Shown: positions 54,827 to 64,000, counted from the first letter of the stretch. The stretch: DNA of 64,000 nucleotides from Bacillota bacterium (GCA_009711615.1 VENI01000008.1:32001-96000); one strand, 5' to 3'. Numbers and translations: made by a program. Notes: generated by a model not told the origin, from the letters alone.

Positions 54827-55235
54827 CTTTTTTCTCCTCTGCTTTACCATTAAACTGGGCCAACACATCGGTTAGCTTTTTAGGAATAGGTAGGCCAATT
54901 CTACTTGCATTTTCAATAATGCTGATACCTTCATTGGACAAATAGAAAAAGATGACTGCTGTGCGAATAGCACTGCCGTCACCTATTATCCGGCTATCTA
55001 TGATATGGGCCACCCCGACAAGGGTAAAAATAAGTACCTTTTTAAAGATACCTCTAGCACCAATGTCGCTGGAAAGTCTTTTATCAATGATTGCAACCAT
55101 AACCCCTGTTACGTAATCCACAACCACAAAGGTTATAAGGGCGTATAAAAAGCCATCATAACCGCCGAAAAACCAACCCAACCAACCACCCACCGCAGCA
55201 ATAGCCATCTGTAAATAAGACCATATTTCTCTCAT
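54795..55235 (-). CDS. Phage holin family protein
   Basis: The 146-residue protein has three to four membrane helices, begins MREIWSYLQMAIAAVGGWLG and contains YALITFVVVDYVTGVMVA and IFKKVLIFTLVGVAHIID, the toxin-secretion/phage-lysis holin (Holin_4_1/phi29-type) pattern. It ends in a charged tail (KAEEKKDE). Holins time phage lysis by making holes in the membrane. GAGGAAG precedes the ATG. Its end overlaps the lysin start, as in a lysis cassette. Confidence 0.9.
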   Translation of the reverse strand: MREIWSYLQMAIAAVGGWLGWFFGGYDGFLYALITFVVVDYVTGVMVAIIDKRLSSDIGARGIFKKVLIFTLVGVAHIIDSRIIGDGSAIRTAVIFFYLSNEGISIIENASRIGLPIPKKLTDVLAQFNGKAEEKKDETNRKIYDQ

Positions 55236-55275
55236 TTTACTTCCTCACTTTCATTTATCATTAGATCTATATAAA

Positions 55276-55326
55276 AAAGACGCCAGTGATTATAAAGCCG
55301 GTAGGCTCAAATCACATAGCGTCTTT
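55276..55326. terminator. Hairpin between the membrane gene and the holin gene
   Basis: AAAGACGC / GCGTCTTT form an 8-bp outer stem with a further GATT / AATC pairing inside. It ends the moron-type gene block upstream of the lysis cassette. Confidence 0.6.
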
Positions 55327-55388
55327 ATTTTCTTCATTTTTATCTCAATTGTTGAAATATTCTATTACACGTTTTATAGAAAATCAAA

Positions 55389-55856
55389 TCAACTAATTGA
55401 GTGACTATCTTCAGATTTCCCACTATGCTTATAAAAGCTCGTAATAACCACATACCCAAATATTAGTTGAAAGATAAGTATAAAATTAGTTCCATATTTT
55501 ATCAATGTGCTCAGAATAGGATCAACCAAAAATACTTTTTGCAAAAATTGATTATTACTAAATCCTAAAAAATATGTAAGTGAGAAATATAATGATGGTA
55601 GTCCCATTATAGTTATCTTGGGTAAATTAATTTTCCAGGTTCCATCTTTTTTCACTTCACTAATTAAATGTTCTAGACCTAGAATTAAACCTATACCTAC
55701 ATTAATAAACATAGCGATAGTTAAAAAGTATAAATTGATACGAAATGTTTCATTAAAATCTGCTTTTAATTGTGTAGCAACATACTCCTTTGACAATACC
55801 AAAATAATTATTAGTACCGTGTAAATAGTATACTTTAACCATCCTTTTTTCTTCAT
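55389..55856 (-). CDS. Four-helix membrane protein, paralogue of the one at 57163-57600
   Basis: The 155-residue protein (ATG at 55856, AAGGGGG upstream) has four predicted membrane helices. A motif DGTWKINLPKITIMGLPSLYFS closely resembles SGQWYLDWVKLLGVGLPSLYIT in the gene at 57163-57600, so the two are paralogues. Location in the prophage moron region suggests a phage-borne cargo gene. No catalytic motif is seen. Function unknown. Confidence 0.65.
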   Translation of the reverse strand: MKKKGWLKYTIYTVLIIILVLSKEYVATQLKADFNETFRINLYFLTIAMFINVGIGLILGLEHLISEVKKDGTWKINLPKITIMGLPSLYFSLTYFLGFSNNQFLQKVFLVDPILSTLIKYGTNFILIFQLIFGYVVITSFYKHSGKSEDSHSIS

Positions 55857-55973
55857 AACTTCCCCCTTAATAAAATAATGCATCTTTTATCAAATGCGCA
55901 TTAGATACTATAGGTTATTATTAGACTGTACTGCTCCTAGGTATATAAAGAACATTATAGAAAGGCACCAACA

Positions 55974-56957
55974 TTAATGGTTTACTACTGTATCAACATC
56001 AACTACCCACCAAGACCCTCTATCAATAACTAAATAATATTTCTGTTCTGATTCAGCAATAAACTTATCATCATCTTCTTTTCCAAAACTGACGATAACA
56101 GAAAAGACCTTATCGAAGGTACTATGTTTACCTTCAAATTTTGTGCCTGAAACATCAAAAGCACTGTATTTGTCCTTAATTTTGTTCAACAAAAAAGTGT
56201 CTTTCACTTCAGGATGTATATAGTCTGATGGATTGTTTTCTTGGTCTATTAAATTATTAATGAAGTGCCGCATAAAACGATAGGGAAATTCCATATCATC
56301 GTATCTAGGTTCACGATTAAAGAAGGTATATTTTTTTACTTTCCATTGAGGTTTTACTTCGATTTCTTGGGTTTTTCCAGTTTCTTTATCTTTTAGTTAA
56401 ATTGTAAATCTCTTTATATCTAAAGAACTATAATCATTGGCTCTTACCTCAATTAGAGATACTTTACTGATGCTCCTAGAACTTAAGCGTTGCCCATTAA
56501 CAAGTTCATTTCCAGATTCGTCAAAAATTTCAACAGGGTAATCTGGTCTACTCCAATCGAACTCAGTATACATTACGCCTGAAACTCTAAGTGTACTTGT
56601 ATCGCTATAGTGAATTTCGTAAGGGGTACTGTAAAAATAACAAACATTAAGAAAAGGAAAATATAGTGATTGAGGTAATTTGTTTGCAATTGCAATTTGC
56701 CAATCGTATAAACCTAGCCTATTGATGCTGGAAGTAAGATTTTGAAGTTTAGCCTCTTCTACATAAAAAAATGAATTACCTACTTTTAATTCTTTATCAA
56801 TTGTAAATGTTTTTAATGAGTAGCAATGTTGCTTGTAATAATAAGCTGAAATGATTAACCAAATAACTAAAAGACAACAAAATATTTTAATAAATGTTTT
56901 GATGTTAAATCTCTTTGCTTTTACCACACTTTCTTCAGTTGAATTGATAGTACCCAT
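55974..56957 (-). pseudogene. Membrane-anchored protein gene interrupted by a single in-frame stop
   Basis: The ATG at 56957 (GAGGAGG upstream) opens a frame with one membrane helix (about 20-42) and an outside domain (VGNSFFYVEEAKLQ...FTI). It meets TAA at 56397-56399, then continues in the same frame with LKDKETGKTQEIEVKPQWK and the ORF at 55974-56294. The whole product would be about 326 residues. An AAA-to-TAA change would account for the break. The protein family is not recognised. It sits among small phage membrane genes. Confidence 0.85.
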
Positions 56958-56972
56958 TATAGACCTCCTCAG

Positions 56973-57131
56973 CTACCTTCTTTTTTCTACGAAAAGTAAT
57001 ATTAGAGTAGCAAGTGGTCCCAAAATTAAGGATATTAAAAACCAATTAAAACCGCTTCTGTTTTTACCTTGAGCTAACCCAGCATTTATTAATGATAAAG
57101 TTCCCCAACCTGCATAAAAATCACTACTCAT
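56973..57131 (-). CDS. Small two-helix membrane protein (52 aa)
   Basis: A 52-residue ORF begins MSSDFYAGWGTLSLINAG and ends LIL...LLFVEKRR, with two hydrophobic segments around a basic loop (QGKNRSGFNW). GAGGTG lies upstream of the ATG. It precedes the interrupted gene by 15 bases in the same orientation, suggesting an operon. It is missed by length cut-offs. Similar to small phage-borne membrane proteins; function unknown. Confidence 0.65.
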   Translation of the reverse strand: MSSDFYAGWGTLSLINAGLAQGKNRSGFNWFLISLILGPLATLILLFVEKRR

Positions 57132-57162
57132 TTTATACACCTCTTAAATGTTTTATTTTTTC

Positions 57163-57600
57163 TTAAGTGCTTTTCTTCTTTATAGCTGTTAGAAGTGTGT
57201 GACCAAAGATTAAGCCAAACATAGTTATAGGTATTTCAGAGATGCTTAATAATCTATGGCCGGGCCAGAAAAACAAGTTAGGTAGTAAATTACCTAACGT
57301 AAAATAGATCAGCACGTTGAAAGTAATATAAAGAGAGGGCAGGCCAACCCCTAATAGTTTTACCCAGTCTAAATACCACTGGCCCGACTTCCTCACGGTG
57401 CAGATGAACAAAGGTAGTGCCAATAACATCCCTAATACTACAGGGTATGTTGCCATATAAAGCATTATCAGCTTAGCGTTAAAACTACCAATCATCTGAC
57501 GTTCTAAATATTGCTGATAGATAAGACTCCAATAAAACACTAAGCCAAAGAAAATCATATACAAAAAATAACCTAGTAAGCGTTTTATAGTGTTATTCAA
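57163..57600 (-). CDS. Four-helix membrane protein (paralogue of 55389-55856)
   Basis: I prefer a TTG start at 57600, with AGGGGTG at the right distance, giving 145 residues (LNNTIKRLLGYF...). The protein has four membrane helices and the shared motif GLPSLYITFN. Upstream, the same frame is open through 57763 and reads LFDIAIAALGHLGLTLFAIV, a further hydrophobic segment that may be another small gene without a clear start. Function unknown. Confidence 0.6.
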   Translation of the reverse strand: MNNTIKRLLGYFLYMIFFGLVFYWSLIYQQYLERQMIGSFNAKLIMLYMATYPVVLGMLLALPLFICTVRKSGQWYLDWVKLLGVGLPSLYITFNVLIYFTLGNLLPNLFFWPGHRLLSISEIPITMFGLIFGHTLLTAIKKKST

Positions 57601-57762
57601 ACAATCACCCCTCTTAGCAAAACTATTCACTAGTAATTTAATAATTCCTTTTGCATTAGAGGAAAAATACCCGCTACAGATCAAACAACTTACAATGGCA
57701 AACAGGGTTAAACCCAGGTGACCAAGCGCTGCAATGGCAATATCAAATAATTACCTATATCA

Positions 57763-58824
57763 TTAATAAGGTGCGTAGTGAACACAGTTATTTCCTTTGA
57801 CATAAAAACCATCATCAGGTACATAAATGGCACCTCCAAAACTCTGATTGGAAGTAAGGCCGGACTGCTCTACACCCTCCCATGTCAAACCATCTTCAGA
57901 TACATAAAGCATTCCTTCATTAAATAAAGCATATTTACCCCAGCTCTCCATCCAAATAATATTTTGAGGATTGGGGGTGTTGTTGCTATCTAAATCTCCT
58001 ACATAGGACAGGTTTGTTTCTGTTACCTGAGTGGCATCATCGTTTATAACACAAAGGTTAACATGAAAAGTTCCGTCTATATATCGCCACTTCATCACAA
58101 AGAGCTTTTCGTGAACCGATTTTAAATATATATAAGACGTTTCGTCCTGATCCTCAGGTATGGTGATAGTCCAGACACCGGGACTTGAGGGATTTGCCTT
58201 AGCAATTTCTGTGTCGCTACTAGTAATGCCTACAAATAACCCCTTATGAGCGGTTAGGGAACTAAAAACCGGTACTGATGAACCGTCAGAGCCTACCAGA
58301 ACCCAGGCAGTCCTTTCTGTTAAAGAATCATAACTGTAATAAAGGGGTGACTTGTAATACCAAAAACTCACAATACCACACCCCGCCCCCGCATCATAGG
58401 CTCCAACGGTCATGGCATTCTGTGCATTTTCACAGTAGCCGCCATTATGCCAAGTGATGCCATCAAAGGAAGCGATAATATTGGAAAACCCAGTAATCTT
58501 GGCTAAGAACACGCCATCTCCTGCCCAGAGGATTTGCGGTTCGCCATAGCTCCACCAGGGAACATCAGCAATTGTCCACTGCCCTGTGGTTTTATCAAAG
58601 TAAGACATATAAGGGGTCTTGGCATAATAGACAGCAATTTGAGCCTGGCCATTATCATAAACACTAATCTGCCTCTCGCTATTGTAGGAAGAATAGCCAA
58701 AGTCGTAATAATAAAGTTTTTGCCAATTAAGAGAAGGTATCTCAAATAAACGTTTAAGATTCCCTCTACCCCCAAAGGCTGTCCATATGGCCAGAGGGTT
58801 ATTGAATCCTTTATCATAACTCAT
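57763..58824 (-). CDS. Phage tail-fibre or adhesin-like protein
   Basis: The 353-residue protein is rich in aromatic residues and repeats beta-strand units such as WTIADVPWWSYGEP, SFDGITWHNGG and YVSEDGLTWEGVEQ. The last two fit the sialidase/BNR-like (S/D-x-D-G-x-T-W) repeat. A beta-propeller is likely. It lies directly downstream of the tail endopeptidase gene, in the usual place for a receptor-binding or fibre protein. GGAG precedes the ATG. Confidence 0.65.
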   Translation of the reverse strand: MSYDKGFNNPLAIWTAFGGRGNLKRLFEIPSLNWQKLYYYDFGYSSYNSERQISVYDNGQAQIAVYYAKTPYMSYFDKTTGQWTIADVPWWSYGEPQILWAGDGVFLAKITGFSNIIASFDGITWHNGGYCENAQNAMTVGAYDAGAGCGIVSFWYYKSPLYYSYDSLTERTAWVLVGSDGSSVPVFSSLTAHKGLFVGITSSDTEIAKANPSSPGVWTITIPEDQDETSYIYLKSVHEKLFVMKWRYIDGTFHVNLCVINDDATQVTETNLSYVGDLDSNNTPNPQNIIWMESWGKYALFNEGMLYVSEDGLTWEGVEQSGLTSNQSFGGAIYVPDDGFYVKGNNCVHYAPY

Positions 58825-58838
58825 AATTAAACTCCTTA

Positions 58839-60008
58839 TTAAACCTTATCTATTGCAGTAATTCTGCCATTGCTATCTGTGGTATAGTTATAAACTGCGT
58901 TGGTGCCGTCCACATAGGTAACTTCAAAGCTATTTGAACCCACTAAAAGATTGGAAACTTCCTTTAACAGCAGCTCTGAAGTGATGTTCTCCAGTTGAAT
59001 GCTGGTAATCTTGCCATTACTATCACTGGTATAGCTATACTGAGCACTGTATTGGGTAATCGAATCCTTCTCCACCTCATAAGTAACATTGATAAAACCG
59101 TTTTCAATGGAGAGATTAGAAACCACAGCATATGCTATCTCCATCTGATCCATCTGATATTGAAGATTGCCAACGGAGTAATCAACTTCAGTAAGGGACT
59201 CATCAACTTTGCTAAGGGATTTCTCCACAGTAGTCATAGAGCTTTCAATCCGATAAAAGGTGTCTGAAATACTGGGTTTGTATTTGCCTACTTCCACTCG
59301 AATGTTATAGCGGTAAAAAGGGTTGTACTCCAGGGAAATTATCCGGGTTTTTACATCAATACCCAGGGGCTTAAAAACAATATGTACGTTATCTCCCACC
59401 ATGAGGTTTAAGAGCTTGAAAAAAGAGATGTCATAAGATGAAGAGTTTTCTCTGGAGTCATAGGATACCGCCACGTTGGTAACGTTTTTGGTGTCCATCA
59501 CCTTTTTATAGTTACTACTGCCCCGGTGGCTTCGAATATTTATCTTATAGCCGTCATATTCTAACTCCCCGCCTAGAATGGCAATAAACTGCATTAATGC
59601 CGATCGTCTCGTAACCTCCTGATTAATCTTCATGGTAGTACTTTCGGTATACTCCACTACCCCCACCGCAAAGGGGGTTTCAGCTAGGATCAGAGTTAAT
59701 CCGTCTGCAGGGTTTCCTTTGAAATCAAAATCGTTAATGTTATACATATCATCATTCAAGGTATAAGATATGTGCTCGCAAATGACAGAACAGATCGGAA
59801 GGCTACCCTGAAGCGATTTCTTAATCTGCACAATTTTAAAATACTGCCCATTAAGCTTCACTAGTTGTTTGGTCTTTAAGGCCAGGGCAGACTTTGCCAG
59901 CACCGTAAAGGATAAGGTAAACTCGCCCTCTAGGGTTTCTCTAGCATTGGCCGTCATCACTTTACGGATGGTTTGAATTAGAGTATTACCTGCATAAATT
60001 TCTATCAT
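58839..60008 (-). CDS. Phage tail protein (prophage endopeptidase tail family)
   Basis: The 389-residue protein has the baseplate/Tal-like layout: beta-rich N-terminal rings (NARETLEGEFTLSFTV, VKLNGQYFKIVQIKK, CEHISYTLNDDMYNI), a domain with LGGELEYDGYKINI and a C-terminal coiled coil (TTVEKSLSKVDESLTEVDYSV) followed by two small beta-repeats containing SDSNGKITSI and SDSNGRITAI. It is a tail-tip protein that binds the tape measure. AAGGAGG precedes the ATG. Confidence 0.9.
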   Translation of the reverse strand: MIEIYAGNTLIQTIRKVMTANARETLEGEFTLSFTVLAKSALALKTKQLVKLNGQYFKIVQIKKSLQGSLPICSVICEHISYTLNDDMYNINDFDFKGNPADGLTLILAETPFAVGVVEYTESTTMKINQEVTRRSALMQFIAILGGELEYDGYKINIRSHRGSSNYKKVMDTKNVTNVAVSYDSRENSSSYDISFFKLLNLMVGDNVHIVFKPLGIDVKTRIISLEYNPFYRYNIRVEVGKYKPSISDTFYRIESSMTTVEKSLSKVDESLTEVDYSVGNLQYQMDQMEIAYAVVSNLSIENGFINVTYEVEKDSITQYSAQYSYTSDSNGKITSIQLENITSELLLKEVSNLLVGSNSFEVTYVDGTNAVYNYTTDSNGRITAIDKV

Positions 60009-60039
60009 GGCTTATCTGCCCTCCTTGTTAGTTAACTGT

Positions 60040-61653
60040 TTAAGACCCAGCAACACCTAAGTTTCTAACTGTCACCGTGTTTTGGTTCCACTGTAGCTGG
60101 GCAATAATCCGGGTCAGCACCGTACCATCAATGGTTAAAGGTATGGTCACATTAAGTCCCGCATCTTCAGTTCCTTTGGTATCAGTGCTTACCTGACTGT
60201 TCAGGTCAAGGTCAAAGTCAGTGGGTATTGCTCCTTCCATATCTTTTTCTACACCCCGCATGGCACTACTAAAGCCTTCACCGATCCCTTGACCCATGTT
60301 CTCACCAATCCCGGCAAAGACCTTCGAGGGCGAGCGAATACCAAGGCCACCTTTGACACTGCTGACAATACCGCCTACGAAGTCGTTGACTTTTCTCTGT
60401 AACCAGCTAATCATTGAAGCGATACCATCCCAAAGCCCTAATACAATGTTTTTGCCTACTTCAACGATTGAATAAGCCGCTTTCCCAACACCTATAACGA
60501 TGGCAGCAACAATCTGGGGGAGTTGGGCCACAAGCTGTGGGATTGCTTGAATAATTCCCGCAGCAAGCTGAATGATAAGCTTTATTACCATCTCAGTAAT
60601 CTGTGGCAGACTAGCGGCAATAAAGTTAATAATTGAGCTAATGATGGTCGGCAAAGCCTCCATAAGTTTTGGCAGTGCATTTAAGATTCCCATTGCCAGG
60701 CCTTCGATAATTTTAAAGGCCGCACCTAGAATCATGTCCAAATTACTTATGATTACGTCCACTATTAAAGTCAGTGTTTCCACAATAGCTGGAATAAGCT
60801 CCGGTAATGCCTCACCTATACCGGTGGCCAAGGTTACAATAATCATTAGAGCTGCTTCTACCAGTGCAGGCAAGTTATCAATAATACCATCCACCAAAGC
60901 AATAACAAGGTGTAACGCTCCTTCTGTAATTTGAGGAAGGGCAGCGATTAAACTATCCAGTAGGGTCATAACAATCTGCATGGCAGAATCAATAATTACC
61001 GGGAGGTTGTCGACTACGGCCCCTGCGATGGACGTCACAATTTGAAGGCCTAAGGTGACAAACTGCGCAGTTGTTCCGTGATGATAGTTGTGATACCACC
61101 CACCGTCTTGCCAATGATGTCAGAGATTTTATCAAAATCTCCGTCTGCAGCATTGATGCCGTTGGAGAGTTCGGAAAACAGATCGGTAATTCCAGCAGAC
61201 ACTTCACTCACCGCAGGTAAAAATACACCTTGCAGGGATCGCTTCACACCCTCAAACCCATCGGTCAGATTGTTATATTTAACCTCTGTAATTTGCGATA
61301 GGGCATCACTACTGGCCAAGGTACTGTCTTTCATACTAGCAAGCACAGGTAAAACATTGGCCTCTAAATCCTCAAACTGGGTTCCAAAGAGTTGTACCCC
61401 AATGGTATTTTTAAGCAGCGGATCTTCAATTTCTTGCAGTCTTTCAATGACGTTATAAAAGGCATCGTTTGCCATCTCTCCGCCTTGGGAAAACTGTCTT
61501 GTCATCTCTTCAGCACTTAACCCTAGTGCAGTAAAAGCCTCTATGCTGGTTTTGCTGCCGTCTTTTGCCAAAAAGTACCCCTTACTCCATTGGGGGTCCT
61601 TCCATTTTGCGTTGGCAAGTGAGTTTACCACTGTCTCCCAAGTAACCAGCCAC
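60040..61653 (-). pseudogene. Phage tail tape-measure protein, frameshifted and truncated by an insertion
   Basis: Two frames form one tape-measure C-terminal half. The first (61631-61050) reads KWKDPQWSKGYFLAKDGSKT and QGGEMANDAFYNVIERLQE. A one-base loss near 61066 shifts it: ITEQL joins AQFVTLGLQIVTSIAG in the next frame. The second frame continues with repeated hydrophobic units (VDNLPVIIDS, IDNLPALVEA) and GIRSPSKVFAGIGENMGQG, the typical tape-measure end. The N-terminal half is replaced at about 61653 by other DNA. The gene cannot make a full tail. Confidence 0.88.
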
Positions 61654-61654
61654 G

Positions 61655-61808
61655 ACCGCTTTGTGCGACCAGCATGGCTGGTTGGTTAATTGGCTATTCG
61701 ACAATCATCGACGTAATGCGGGTGGTACCCGGAGCTTTCTTTCGACTCACCCAAAGGTAGAAGCGGTTCGGTCTCGCAATGATTAAATTAACAATTTATA
61801 CAGAAAGC
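61655..61808. other. Unassigned segment between the tape-measure break and the IS21 left end
   Basis: About 150 bases contain a perfect short hairpin (CCAGC / GCTGG) and begin, on the plus strand, GTGCGACCAGCATGGCTGG, a start resembling group II intron 5' ends (GTGCG...). No reverse transcriptase is present. The match is only to the first bases and is weak evidence. Confidence 0.25.
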
Positions 61809-61932
61809 TGTAAGTGGTAAACTAAAAGGGACAAATTTTGGCCATTAAAAACGGACGATTATTTCCAGTTCACATACCACTTTTCTTAGTTAACTGGTAT
61901 ATTTATCAGGTAACGTGAGAGGAGTGAATAAA

Positions 61933-63474
61933 ATGGTGAGGTGGAAAATGTATAGCGAAATTCTTCGACTTAAAAACTTGGGATTTAATAAATCACAAGT
62001 AGCAAGGCAACTAGGTATTAATGTAAAAACGGTAAGTAAGTACTGGGATGTTGATGCCGAAGGTTTTTCCAATGTTTTGCAAAGTGTTGGTGACCGGTCA
62101 AAGAAACTAGATAAGTACAATGATGTTATCCTTGGGTGGCTACGAGAATTCCCAGACATCAGTAGTGCCCAGGTGATGGACTGGCTTAAGGAACACTACA
62201 AGGTAACTGATTGTAGAGGGCGTACTGTCCGGCGCTATGTATCACGACTTCGAAAGAAACACAACATCCATAAAAAACAAGCTAGCAGGCAGTACCAAGC
62301 AGTGGTTGATCCGCCGATGGGTAAACAGATGCAAATTGATTTTGGAGAAACAACAGTGCGGAAGTCCACAGGTGGATATATTAAAATTTACGGCATGGGC
62401 GTAGTGCTTTCACACTCTAGATACAAATACGCAGAGTGGTCAGATAAGCCACTTACCTCAGCCACTTTTATTCAAATGTTGGGACGCTGTTTTGACTACA
62501 TTGGTGGCGTTCCTGAAGAGTTGGTCTTTGATCAAGATAAGATAATTGCAGTCAGCGAAAACCATGGTGATATTATCTACACCTTTGAATTCGAAAAGTT
62601 TAAGCAGGCTATGGGTTTTAAGGCATGGCTTTGTAGAAAAAGCGACCCTGAGAGTAAAGGCCGAGTTGAAGCAGTTGTAAAGTATATGAAGCGTAATTTT
62701 GCCGCTAACCGTCTGTTCATAGATCTTAAAATATGGAATCGGAGTTGTGAAGATTGGCTGGAACGAACAGCAAATACTAAGCGTCATGGCACAACAAAAA
62801 AGATACCAGCAGAGGTGTTTCTCTTGGAAAAGCAGCACCTCAAACCAGTACCTTATACAAATAATATACCTAAGGATATTGTAACAAGAGCGGTAAGAAA
62901 AGACAATACTATCCTTTACAAGAGCAACCGTTACTCCGTACCGGTTGGCACATACAAACAGGGCATAGAATTAGAGCTAGAAATAGAGGACAATTGCATT
63001 ATCCTCTATCATCTCTTTACCAACCAAATTGTAGCTAAACATAAAATTAGTTTGGAGAAAGGTGCGTTAATTCAAAACAACAATCATCTCAGAGATAACA
63101 GCAAAAAAATAGATGAGCTTTACCAAACAACTCTAGAGAACCTGGGTGGAGGTGGCAATGCCGCTGAGTTTCTTAAAGCCATCCGTCGGGAGAAAACCAG
63201 ATATGTACGTGATCAGTTTGGGGTAATGAATGAGGTGGCAAAAGTTTACCCTAAACCTATTGTGAAAAAGTCCATCGCCTATTGTCTAGAGATGAGTCTT
63301 TACAGTGCTGTGGATTGCCGTTGTGCAGCAGAATATTTTCTTAGCCAACAAGAAACATCTGTTGATATGTCAATATTAGATAATCCAAATTCATGGCCAC
63401 AATACCTCAAGGTAAAAGCTGAGCAGAGAAGCATCACTGCATACTCCAGACTCTTGGGAGGTGCCAAACATTGA
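61933..63474 (+). CDS. istA: IS21-family transposase IstA
   Basis: The 513-residue protein has an N-terminal HTH (NLGFNKSQVARQLGINVKTV), an rve/DDE catalytic core with QIDFGE (Asp about 135), VFDQDK (Asp about 198) and SKGRVEAVVKYMK (Glu about 244), and a C-terminal DNA-binding part. It catalyses cut-and-join of the element. I prefer the ATG at 61933, with GAGAGGAG upstream, to the GTG at 61915. Intact. Confidence 0.95.
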   Translation: MVRWKMYSEILRLKNLGFNKSQVARQLGINVKTVSKYWDVDAEGFSNVLQSVGDRSKKLDKYNDVILGWLREFPDISSAQVMDWLKEHYKVTDCRGRTVRRYVSRLRKKHNIHKKQASRQYQAVVDPPMGKQMQIDFGETTVRKSTGGYIKIYGMGVVLSHSRYKYAEWSDKPLTSATFIQMLGRCFDYIGGVPEELVFDQDKIIAVSENHGDIIYTFEFEKFKQAMGFKAWLCRKSDPESKGRVEAVVKYMKRNFAANRLFIDLKIWNRSCEDWLERTANTKRHGTTKKIPAEVFLLEKQHLKPVPYTNNIPKDIVTRAVRKDNTILYKSNRYSVPVGTYKQGIELELEIEDNCIILYHLFTNQIVAKHKISLEKGALIQNNNHLRDNSKKIDELYQTTLENLGGGGNAAEFLKAIRREKTRYVRDQFGVMNEVAKVYPKPIVKKSIAYCLEMSLYSAVDCRCAAEYFLSQQETSVDMSILDNPNSWPQYLKVKAEQRSITAYSRLLGGAKH

Positions 63475-64000
63475 ATAACACCAAGACCCAAGAGGTTAAG
63501 ACACTGCTAGGCACATTGCGCCTCAATAGCATCAATGATCAATTGGATGAGTTATTGATAACTGCAATTAAAGAAGATACAACCTGCGTGGAGTTTTTGC
63601 ATCTTGCTCTACAAAAAGAAGTAGACGCTAGAAATGCCAAATCACGGGCTCAAAGATTAAAACGTGCTGCGTTTCCTTATCACAAAACTATTGATGACTT
63701 TGACTTTGGGTTTCAAACATCCGTAACACGGCGCCAGATACAGCAACTGATGGACATGCACTGGATAGAAAAGGCTTTTAATTTACTTTTTCTTGGCCCA
63801 CCAGGAATTGGAAAGTCGCACATTAGTATCGGGTTGGGTATCCAAGCTGTGGAACTGGGGTACCGTGTTATCTTCATATCGATGGATGAACTGATAAAGA
63901 CACTAAAAACAGAGGCGATATCAGCAAAGAGTAAACGGCAGCTAAAGAACATTATGAACTGCTCTTTGTTGATCGTAGACGAAGTAGGTTTTTTGCCCAT
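63471..64000 (+). CDS. istB: IS21-family helper ATPase IstB (partial)
   Basis: The frame starts at a TTG that overlaps the istA stop (TTGA), with GGGAGGTG upstream, and is open to the window edge (176 codons). It has the AAA+ Walker A GPPGIGKSH (about residue 109-117) and Walker B LLIVDEVGF near the edge. IstB helps select target DNA and stimulates IstA. The N-terminal helical part (LRLNSINDQLDELLITAI) is typical. Confidence 0.95.
   Translation, partial: MNNTKTQEVKTLLGTLRLNSINDQLDELLITAIKEDTTCVEFLHLALQKEVDARNAKSRAQRLKRAAFPYHKTIDDFDFGFQTSVTRRQIQQLMDMHWIEKAFNLLFLGPPGIGKSHISIGLGIQAVELGYRVIFISMDELIKTLKTEAISAKSKRQLKNIMNCSLLIVDEVGFLP

Larger units (their letters stand above)
51225..61653 (-). mobile_element. 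Decaying prophage (tail to integration genes)
   Basis: Minus-strand order is tape measure, tail endopeptidase, tail fibre-like protein, small membrane genes, holin, lysin and two large serine recombinases, the typical late-to-integration end of a Firmicutes siphophage-like prophage. Head and packaging genes are not in the window; the IS21 element truncates the tape-measure gene. At least four genes carry frameshift or stop lesions. The left end lies near 51200; attachment sites were not identified. Confidence 0.8.
61809..64000 (+). mobile_element. IS21-family insertion sequence (right end outside the window)
   Basis: The putative left end starts with TGTAAGTGGTAAACTAAAAG, the TGT start of IS21 elements, with IS21-like sequence in the 120-base leader. 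It carries istA and istB in the same direction with overlapping stop and start. It lies in the prophage tape-measure gene. The element continues beyond 64000, so the right repeat and any target duplication cannot be seen. Confidence 0.85.

Overview
The window looks like a low-GC, spore-former-type Firmicutes chromosome. Evidence: DUF3243, YwbE, YkgJ and YchF homologues, the U32 peptidase/MltG pair, MocR regulators and a soluble PAS kinase with a sporulation-kinase-like H-box. The overall flavour is Peptococcaceae/Clostridia, but no rRNA or species-level marker is present. Most genes lie on the minus strand.

Bases 1-8900 are conserved chromosome: a truncated sigma-like gene end at the edge, a phosphodiester glycosidase, DUF3243, thioredoxin, an FmdB zinc ribbon, a triple-HTH regulator, a class B penicillin-binding protein, a U32 peptidase, MltG and a P-loop GTPase. 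Bases 8900-12600 hold a frameshifted GyrI-like relic, an AT-rich CDP-alcohol phosphatidyltransferase and a very acidic SLH-domain surface protein. Bases 12700-28200 carry a Na/Pi cotransporter, YkgJ cluster protein, YchF, Zn-dependent phospholipase C, PlsC, Hsp20, a MocR regulator with a related aminotransferase, cupin, M24 peptidase, nitroreductase, DEAD-box helicase-YwbE operon and an iron-sulfur flavoprotein.

Bases 28300-37900 form a decay zone. A PAS histidine kinase, an AlkD-like protein and two lipoproteins are intact. Around them lie a broken ywbE copy and fragments of an AEC transporter, a K+ channel, a DUF6431 protein and a methyltransferase, plus a short repeat that reads like an rRNA methyltransferase C-terminus.

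Bases 37925-49716 are the most interesting part. This is a run of large same-strand genes: a sacsin/HSP90-like ATPase fused to an SF1 helicase (1597 aa), a broken PD-(D/E)XK-type nuclease, a second broken ORF, a RecD-like helicase with a C-terminal nuclease-like domain (1217 aa), a frameshifted ORF, and a DUF4062 protein. I infer a nucleic-acid-targeting defence-type island, possibly an undescribed system, with some components damaged in this strain. A divergent vWA/HTH pair follows.

Bases 51225-61650 are a decaying prophage read on the minus strand: tape measure, tail endopeptidase, tail fibre-like protein, small membrane genes, holin, lysin, then two overlapping large serine recombinases. 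The tape measure, lysin, one recombinase and a membrane-region gene carry frameshift or nonsense lesions. An IS21-family element (istA/istB) truncates the tape-measure gene and runs off the right edge. Housekeeping genes nearby are intact, so the lesions probably reflect real decay rather than poor sequence quality, though homopolymer indels should be checked.
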